In this document: piece after piece, positions 34,801-39,154 of the stretch
Numbering within the stretch: the stretch's first letter is position 1
Layout of the letters: the number at the start of each line of letters is the position of its first letter
Assembly (NCBI GenBank): GCA_002309345.1
Contig: DBWZ01000042.1
Span: 1-39,154, forward strand
Source of the DNA: Pseudobutyrivibrio sp. UBA1225
GTDB taxonomy: Bacteria; Bacillota; Clostridia; Lachnospirales; Lachnospiraceae
DNA length: 39,154 nucleotides
Reading direction: 5' to 3'
Translations under genes and position numbers: made by a program
The notes under the pieces: generated by a model
Told to the model about the DNA's origin: nothing
Databases searched by the model: none
What the model saw: the letters and a program-made list of their open reading frames with translations, nothing else

Positions 34801-34875
34801 AACACTAGCTGTTCCGATTGCTACTGCCTTGTGTGCCCCAACAAATCCTTTGACAATAGAAAGTAGATTCTTCAT
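31873..34875 (-). CDS. Large surface protein with GH25 muramidase domain
   Basis: A 1000-residue exported protein. Residues of about 17-38 form a hydrophobic segment (signal or anchor). An acidic Glu/Ala/Pro linker covers about 140-190. After a long unassigned stretch, two MucBP-like repeats of about 70 residues, each containing GYTVSPASYTVK, occupy about 460-600. Choline-binding-type repeats (YYGWQTIDGRTFFFDKN) lie at about 755-800, and a GH25 domain runs from 806 to the end. GIDVSKHQG (Asp810) and IYIDMED (Asp902, Glu904) supply the expected catalytic acids. GH25 enzymes cut the MurNAc-GlcNAc bond of peptidoglycan. Here it could open the wall for polymer attachment or release; that is inference. 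It is 9 nt upstream of the initiating transferase gene. Confidence 0.88.
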   Translation of the reverse strand: MKNLLSIVKGFVGAHKAVAIGTASVLGVAAVGGGAYAIYNAHAKEPEVKEEVKDTEIKAAADVYIPAFQSVYLTSDSLEKDLTIYISSDGENCITGVPFQVKLLTPEAAEGLQSYVDAINDLDQQIAEYTAPYIEAGLLPAEPAAEEPSKEEEEKPAADAEKPEAAESEEAETSEAEEEPAPTEAEMIKKILEERNVAVTVTDENGEVVETQPADIESDPLYLLYLDKETAVQAFTVALNEAEGTVYTDEDMDGVISQKDMTPGDYVACLVNSIDGEENTITYEPTTYKSEVNVKDKVELKVQKEIIKQVKKDAPAEDGQKKEAAIPVEAAPKDTVEFVESKKIENGSAVKETTDAVAPKGNAKNSKATKKDGGKTRIDHQLKPKAPEQVTITVKYVDEANVAISAQEDKKFDKGTTASITAPDTIKDYTRITASPMSVTCDGNKTVEFKYRKNPAQPKTVPVKYTGAGDKTPAEGSAKVGDTVTPPAIDGYTVSPASYTVKETDTSVTFTYTKKEEPTPEAPKTYDVTVKYSGAEGLPADQTVTGKKAGDTITPPAKEGYTVSPASYTVKDGDNSVTFTYTKKEEPKPEQTEPEGGSTAPTEGEPATNTGLRNTHSPIAASFLPFETTYMLAAKTASAANIEVATLDMSYSKGTFTITSTANVSNVTVNGTAIKMEKNKGTFKATQDGDYTLAGLATFSDGETDGSLTVTYTVTGFGGGTSEKLKDSKGNQLYLDPECTKEATAADYVKGKTYYYREAAYIYYGWQTIDGRTFFFDKNANPVTGTQTIQGVVYNFGTDGALVANGTGIDVSKHQGAIDWKLAGPAVSFAIIRCGYRGINDGLLHEDPYFYTNMKGARGNGVNTGIYIYSTALNEAEAVAEASMAVAMANKAGGCSLPIYIDMEDTQRGQSSLSNEQRTAIINAFITTVQSGGHRAGVYASKSWMSGKINAGSLPGSCSIWVAQYNTACSYSGRYNIWQYSSKGSIPGIKGNVDMDKSYF

Positions 34876-34910
34876 AAAAATACGTCTCCCAATTCCTTAA
34901 AAAATGTTAA

Positions 34911-35489
34911 TTAGTTTATGCCATGCTCCTTGCAATAATCCTTGTAAGAAGCGTTAATCTTGTCCTTATCTGAAAGAATCAAATCTGACTCTGTCATGCC
35001 CTCTGGTATTGGCCACTGAACTCCTATGTCAGGGTCGTTATACATTAGGCCGCCCTCGTCATTTGGATGATAGAAGTCTGTTACCTTGTAGCAGAACTCA
35101 GCAAAATCGCTGACTACTAAAAATCCGTGGGCGAATCCCTTTGGAATGAGGAACTGCTTTTTGTTCTCTGCTGAAAGAAGAATTCCATAATGCTTACCGA
35201 AGGTTTTTGAGCCCTCACGAAGGTCTACTGCAACATCGTAAACCTCGCCAGAAATAACTCTAACGAGCTTATCCTGTGGGAAATTCTTCTGGAAATGAAG
35301 ACCGCGAAGGACGCCTTTTTTGCTTGCAGACTGATTATCCTGGACGAAAGTATAATCTAAGCCTTCTGCCTTCATATCGTTTTCGTTGTACGTTTCCACA
35401 AAGTAGCCTCTATCGTCGCCAAACACCTTTGGGGTGATGACGCAAAGGCCTTCAATACCGTTTACGTTTTTCTCAACTGTAATTGCCAT
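34911..35489 (-). CDS. rfbC: dTDP-4-dehydrorhamnose 3,5-epimerase
   Basis: A 192-residue RmlC-type cupin. LRGLHFQ holds the catalytic His65, and FLIPKGFAHGFLVVSD and FCYKVTDFYHPNDEGG are the conserved substrate-binding blocks. It epimerises dTDP-4-keto-6-deoxyglucose at C3 and C5, on the way to dTDP-L-rhamnose. RfbA and RfbB are present but no RfbD reductase is seen in the window, so the end product may be rhamnose (with RfbD elsewhere) or another dTDP-6-deoxy sugar. Confidence 0.93.
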   Translation of the reverse strand: MAITVEKNVNGIEGLCVITPKVFGDDRGYFVETYNENDMKAEGLDYTFVQDNQSASKKGVLRGLHFQKNFPQDKLVRVISGEVYDVAVDLREGSKTFGKHYGILLSAENKKQFLIPKGFAHGFLVVSDFAEFCYKVTDFYHPNDEGGLMYNDPDIGVQWPIPEGMTESDLILSDKDKINASYKDYCKEHGIN

Positions 35490-35524
35490 TGTACTCTACT
35501 CTTTCTATAAAATTAATTTAGTCC

Positions 35525-35678
35525 GCAAAGTTTCCTTCGTTAAATATATACTGTCATTCGACACGCTTTCGCTCTACTTGCCCTCATTACCCTACATAAG
35601 AAGCCACTTCGTGCCTTCTAAGTAGGGATGGGTCAAGAAGGTCTCATGACATGTATATATTTAACTCAGGAAATTTGC
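35525..35678. repeat. Intergenic palindromic element E3
   Basis: It lies between rfbA and rfbC. The outer arms pair over about 33 nt, including gttaaatatatac and tgtcat with two small bulges. The core starts cgacacgctttcgctctac and has CCCTAC/GTAGGG and AAGAAG/CTTCT stem pairs. The rest of the 224-nt spacer is AT-rich with nothing else recognised. Confidence 0.88.
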
Positions 35679-35713
35679 TCATCTAATAGTTCAATTATAT
35701 ATTAATACAACTA

Positions 35714-36592
35714 TTATAGTCCGTTTGCTACATCTACGAGATACTGACCGTATGCGGTTTTCATGAGAGGTTCAGCGAGCTTTAGGAGCTGAGCCTTGTC
35801 GATGAAGCCACGCTTGTATGCGATTTCTTCGATACAAGATACATACATTCCCTGTCTCTTCTGATATGTCTCTACGAACTCAGCAGCCTGTAAAAGCATG
35901 TCGTGATTTCCTGTATCGAGCCATGCGAATCCACGGCCAAGTGTTTCTACGTGGAGGTTACCACGGTTTAAGTATTCATTGTTGACCGCTGTTATCTCAA
36001 GCTCACCACGAGCAGATGGCTTGATTGTCTTTGCAATTTCAACTACTGAATTGTCATAGAAATAAAGACCTGGAACTGCGTAGTTGCTCTTTGGCTTCTC
36101 TGGCTTCTCTTCGATAGAAATAGCCACACCATTTTCGTCGAATTCTACTACGCCGTACTCTCTTGGGTCACGTACATAGTAACCAAATATTGTTGCACCT
36201 GGCTCTGACTCAGTTCTTTGAGCTGCTGTAAGAAGCACCTTTGAGAATGACTGACCATAGAAAATGTTATCACCAAGTACGAGTGCTACAGCATCGTTTC
36301 CGATGAAATCTGCGCCAATAATGAATGCCTCAGCAAGTCCGTTTGGAGCTTCTTGAATAGCATACTGAATATCCATGCCAAGCTGCTTACCATCGCCAAG
36401 AAGATCCTCGAATACTGGAAGGTCTCTTGGAGTAGAGATGATGAGCACCTCACGGATACCTGCCAACATGAGTGTTGACAATGGATAGTAAATCATTGGC
36501 TTATCGTAAATTGGCATAATCTGCTTTGAGATTGCCTTTGTAAGTGGATACAATCTTGTTCCTGAACCACCTGCTAAAATTATTCCCTTCAT
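35714..36592 (-). CDS. rfbA: Glucose-1-phosphate thymidylyltransferase
   Basis: A 292-residue RmlA enzyme, the family's normal length. The start MKGIILAGGSGTRLYPLT contains the nucleotide-binding signature (Gly8-Arg13), and VLGDNIFYG and GELEITAVNNEYL are conserved downstream blocks. It makes dTDP-glucose from dTTP and glucose-1-phosphate, the first step of dTDP-sugar synthesis. GGAGGAAAA precedes the ATG. Spacers on both sides hold E-type palindromes. Confidence 0.96.
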   Translation of the reverse strand: MKGIILAGGSGTRLYPLTKAISKQIMPIYDKPMIYYPLSTLMLAGIREVLIISTPRDLPVFEDLLGDGKQLGMDIQYAIQEAPNGLAEAFIIGADFIGNDAVALVLGDNIFYGQSFSKVLLTAAQRTESEPGATIFGYYVRDPREYGVVEFDENGVAISIEEKPEKPKSNYAVPGLYFYDNSVVEIAKTIKPSARGELEITAVNNEYLNRGNLHVETLGRGFAWLDTGNHDMLLQAAEFVETYQKRQGMYVSCIEEIAYKRGFIDKAQLLKLAEPLMKTAYGQYLVDVANGL

Positions 36593-36630
36593 TTTTCCTC
36601 CTAACTACGGCAGCTTCCATTTTTTTGTAA

Positions 36631-36766
36631 ATTAAAATACATTTTTCTCTTTTACGACACGCTTTCGCTCTACTTTTTCTACTTACGTTACATAAGATGC
36701 TCTCTTCGAGACCATCTAAGTAACGAGTGAAAAAGAAGGTCTTTAAAAGAGAAATTGTATTTTAAT
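36631..36766. repeat. Intergenic palindromic element E4
   Basis: It lies between the galactopyranose mutase gene and rfbA. Outer arms run from attaaaatac to gtattttaat and pair inward through ctctttta / taaaagag. The core starts cgacacgctttcgctctac and has CGTTAC/GTAACG and AAGATG/CATCT stem pairs. Weaker pairing continues outward to ggcagct / agctgcc near 36609 and 36791. Confidence 0.88.
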
Positions 36767-36809
36767 TAAATACTACTATGCTTATAGCTGCCTTACTTAA
36801 TCTTAACCA

Positions 36810-37955
36810 TTAAAATTCTTCAGCAACAACCTCTAGCGCGGCGGCTACGACTTTATCCATGTCATAGTACTTGTACTGACCGAGACGTCCTCCAAAGATG
36901 ACGTTATTCTCTGATGCTGCGCGGTCTGCATACTTTTGGTATACTGCATTGTTTTTGTCGTTGTTTACTGGATAGTATGGCTCAACCCCCGGCTTCCACT
37001 CTGAAGAATATTCCTTGGAGATGATTGTTGTAGGCTGTGTGCCAAACTCAAAATGCTTGTGCTCGATGATACGTGTGTAAGGCACATCTGCGGCTGTGTA
37101 GTTCACAACTGCGTTGCCCTGATAGTTTTCTTCATCAAGCTTTTCCGTTTCAAAACGAACTGAACGATACTCAAGTGGACCGAAGCTACTGTCATAAAAC
37201 TCATCGATTTGACCTGTGAAAAGCAACTTGTTCCATGAAACCTCTGTGCCGTCTTTAAGCTTTCCTGATGCAGCACTTGGTGCATTCTTAACTCCACCAA
37301 CCATATCAAAGAAGTCTTGGCTAAGAACTACGTCTGCGCCTTGAAGCATCTTTTCAACAATCTGTGTGTAGCCTCCCATTGGAATGCCCTGGAATCTATC
37401 GTTGAAGTAATTATTATCGTAAGTAAATCTAAGAGGTAAACGCTTGATAATAAATGCTGGAAGCTCGTTGCATGGGCGTCCCCACTGCTTTTGGGTGTAA
37501 CCCTTGATAAGCTTTTCGTATACATCTGTGCCTACAAGTGAAAGTGCCTGCTCTTCCAAGTTTTGTGGATCGCTAATGTTGAGCTCCTTGATTTGCTCGG
37601 CGATCTTTGCCTTAGCCTCTGCAGGAGTTTTGATGTTCCACATCTTAGAAAATGTATTCATATTGAATGGAAGATTGTAAAGCTCATCACCGTAAACTGC
37701 CACCGGCGAGTTGATGTAATTATTGAACTCAGCAAACTGGTTCATGTATTCCCAAATCTTTTTGTCGCTTGTGTGGAAGATATGAGCGCCATATACATGG
37801 ACGTTGATGCCATCTTCTTCCTTTGTATAGATGTTGCCAGCAATGTGATTGCGACGGTCAATAACAAGTACTGACTTGCCGCGCTTCATTGCCTCGTAAG
37901 CGAAGGTTGCACCAAAAAGACCTGCGCCTACCACTAAGTAATCGTATTTCTTCAT
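36810..37955 (-). CDS. glf: UDP-galactopyranose mutase
   Basis: A 381-residue FAD enzyme that converts UDP-galactopyranose to UDP-galactofuranose. The dinucleotide fold VVGAGLFGATFA (Gly10-Gly15) is at the N-terminus, followed by NHIAGNIYT, YGAHIFHTSD, YTQKQWGR and a C-terminal NVIFGGRLGQYKYYDMD. I use ATG 37955, preceded by GGGAGAA; an upstream start at 37982 would add nine unconserved residues. Its presence predicts galactofuranose in the polymer. It lies between rfbB and rfbA in an apparent nucleotide-sugar operon. Confidence 0.95.
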   Translation of the reverse strand: MKKYDYLVVGAGLFGATFAYEAMKRGKSVLVIDRRNHIAGNIYTKEEDGINVHVYGAHIFHTSDKKIWEYMNQFAEFNNYINSPVAVYGDELYNLPFNMNTFSKMWNIKTPAEAKAKIAEQIKELNISDPQNLEEQALSLVGTDVYEKLIKGYTQKQWGRPCNELPAFIIKRLPLRFTYDNNYFNDRFQGIPMGGYTQIVEKMLQGADVVLSQDFFDMVGGVKNAPSAASGKLKDGTEVSWNKLLFTGQIDEFYDSSFGPLEYRSVRFETEKLDEENYQGNAVVNYTAADVPYTRIIEHKHFEFGTQPTTIISKEYSSEWKPGVEPYYPVNNDKNNAVYQKYADRAASENNVIFGGRLGQYKYYDMDKVVAAALEVVAEEF

Positions 37956-38035
37956 TAAATAGTTCTCCCGCCTGTAACACACAGACTAGTGTAAAGCAAT
38001 ATAATATCTAACAATATTTATAAAATAGTCTAGAC

Positions 38036-38125
38036 ACGAAATGTAGGCATCAAGCTATTTGCACTCTGCAAGCGACATTCTTAGTCACTGAAAGAGTGTA
38101 AATGCTTGTGGCCGTAACATTTCGT
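38036..38125. other. Long imperfect hairpin between rfbB and glf
   Basis: The arms acgaaatgt...caagc...cactct and agagtg...gcttg...acatttcgt pair over about 25 bp with bulges, and outward weakly through tctag. The core does not match the E or F families. It occupies most of the 182-nt spacer. Confidence 0.6.
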
Positions 38126-38137
38126 ACTCAACCTAGA

Positions 38138-39154
38138 TTATTTATTAGAGTACATGTCTGAGTAGTACTTCTGGTAGTCACCAGAGGTAACGTTTTTCAT
38201 CCACTCTTCGTTCTCGAAGAACCAAGCGATTGTCTTCTTGATACCTTCTTCGAAGCATGTCTCTGGCTCCCAGCCAATCTCTGCTTTAATCTTGTCTGGA
38301 GCGATTGCATATCTTCTATCGTGACCCTTACGGTCTGTTACATACTTGATAAGGTTTTCAGATACGAGTTCCTTACGTGGATCTCCGTCTGGAAGCATCT
38401 CCTGAAGTGTATCAAGGATTATGTGGATAATCTGGATGTTCTGCTTTTCATTGTGACCACCGATGTTGTATGTCTCGAAGAGCTTGCCTTTCTCCTGAAC
38501 CATGTCGATTCCCTTTGCGTGATCCTCTACGAATAACCAGTCACGAACGTTCTTGCCGTCACCATAAACTGGAAGGTCTTTGCCCTGAAGCGCATTGTTG
38601 ATGATAAGTGGAATGAGCTTCTCAGGGAACTGGTAAGGGCCGTAGTTGTTAGAGCAGTTTGTAATGTTTGCAGGGAACTTATATGTATCCATGTAAGCCT
38701 TTACAAGCATGTCTGAACTAGCCTTTGAAGCTGAGTATGGTGAATGTGGATCGTATGGTGTTGTCTCATAGAAGAATGCGTTGTCATCATCTGGAAGTGA
38801 TCCGTATACTTCGTCTGTTGAAACGTGAAGGAACTTCTTGCCTTCCTTGAATGAGCCGTCAGGAAGTTCCCATGCTTCCTTTGCGCAGTTAAGCATTACA
38901 GCTGTACCAAGTACGTTTGTCTGTACGAAGACCTCTGGATTTAAGATTGAACGGTCTACGTGTGACTCTGCTGCAAAGTGAACTACTCTATCGATATCAT
39001 TCTCAGTAAATACCTTGCGGATTGCTTCTTTGTCGCAGATATCTGCCTTTACGAATGTGTAGTTGTCACGATTTTCTACATCTTTAAGATTTTCAAGGTT
39101 GCCAGCGTATGTAAGCTTGTCCACGTTGATGATACGGATTTCGTTATCATACTT
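38138..39154 (-). CDS. rfbB: dTDP-glucose 4,6-dehydratase, 5' end outside window
   Basis: This is RmlB lacking only its first residues, because the frame runs off the right edge; the in-window part starts with KYDNEIRIINVDKLTYAGN. VHFAAESHVDRSI, the DEVYGSLP block, SPYSASKASSD (Tyr/Lys pair) and NCSNNYGPYQFPEKLIP are all intact. It forms dTDP-4-keto-6-deoxyglucose, the substrate of RfbC. The true start should lie roughly 20 codons beyond the window. Confidence 0.95.
   Translation of the reverse strand, partial: KYDNEIRIINVDKLTYAGNLENLKDVENRDNYTFVKADICDKEAIRKVFTENDIDRVVHFAAESHVDRSILNPEVFVQTNVLGTAVMLNCAKEAWELPDGSFKEGKKFLHVSTDEVYGSLPDDDNAFFYETTPYDPHSPYSASKASSDMLVKAYMDTYKFPANITNCSNNYGPYQFPEKLIPLIINNALQGKDLPVYGDGKNVRDWLFVEDHAKGIDMVQEKGKLFETYNIGGHNEKQNIQIIHIILDTLQEMLPDGDPRKELVSENLIKYVTDRKGHDRRYAIAPDKIKAEIGWEPETCFEEGIKKTIAWFFENEEWMKNVTSGDYQKYYSDMYSNK

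Noticed and set aside
1..39154. CRISPR array, tRNA, rRNA or transposase
   Set aside because: The tandem repeats at 812-945 have no spacers; no cloverleaf, rRNA block or transposase motif was seen on either strand.

Overview
This 39 kb window is a cell-surface polysaccharide locus from what looks like a low-to-medium GC Gram-positive Clostridia, most likely a Lachnospiraceae member (Butyrivibrio, Pseudobutyrivibrio or Roseburia type). That placement is inference. It rests on strong AGGAGG-type ribosome binding sites, CpsE/WcaJ-type initiating transferases, a GH25 protein with choline-binding-type repeats, and the general look of the proteins. No rRNA, tRNA, CRISPR array or transposase was seen.

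All genes but one are on the minus strand, so transcription runs from the right end leftward. At 39154-34911 are nucleotide-sugar genes: rfbB (cut by the window edge), UDP-galactopyranose mutase, rfbA and rfbC; rfbD is absent. At 34875-25218 are a large anchored GH25 protein, an initiating sugar-phosphate transferase, two GT4 glycosyltransferases, a Wzx flippase and a capsule-type transferase. At 25093-11699 is a nonulosonic (legionaminic-type) acid pathway: legB, legC, a ptmE-like CBS-nucleotidyltransferase, NeuB/LegI synthase and NeuA/LegF cytidylyltransferase. A small acyl-modification module (acyl carrier protein, MaoC-type hydratase, SDR reductase, NeuD/PglD-like acyltransferase) sits in the middle of it, with a hot-dog thioesterase, a lipoprotein, an FMN-binding domain remnant and two more glycosyltransferases. 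At 11684-5445 are a membrane protein, an overlapping membrane/metallo-beta-lactamase protein, a Wzy-type polymerase, a Gfo/Idh/MocA oxidoreductase and a PLP-dependent aminotransferase.

The single plus-strand gene (4127-5371) is an AT-rich orphan, flanked by near-identical palindromic repeats and placed just upstream of a well-formed promoter (3908-3937). That promoter starts a second unit: another initiating sugar transferase, a PseA/PtmG/WbpG-type amidotransferase and a HisH-type glutaminase. The last two are a known pair for making acetamidino sugars.

The working picture is a Wzx/Wzy-assembled capsule or exopolysaccharide with galactofuranose, a dTDP-sugar and a nonulosonic acid, possibly carrying an unusual N-acyl and an acetamidino group. 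The long spacers hold nested palindromes. Five copies of one element (E1-E5) share a core with compensatory changes in its stems, while each copy has its own outer arms, which pair with each other. The acyl carrier protein gene also has an unusual leader, in which a hairpin separates the Shine-Dalgarno sequence from the start codon.
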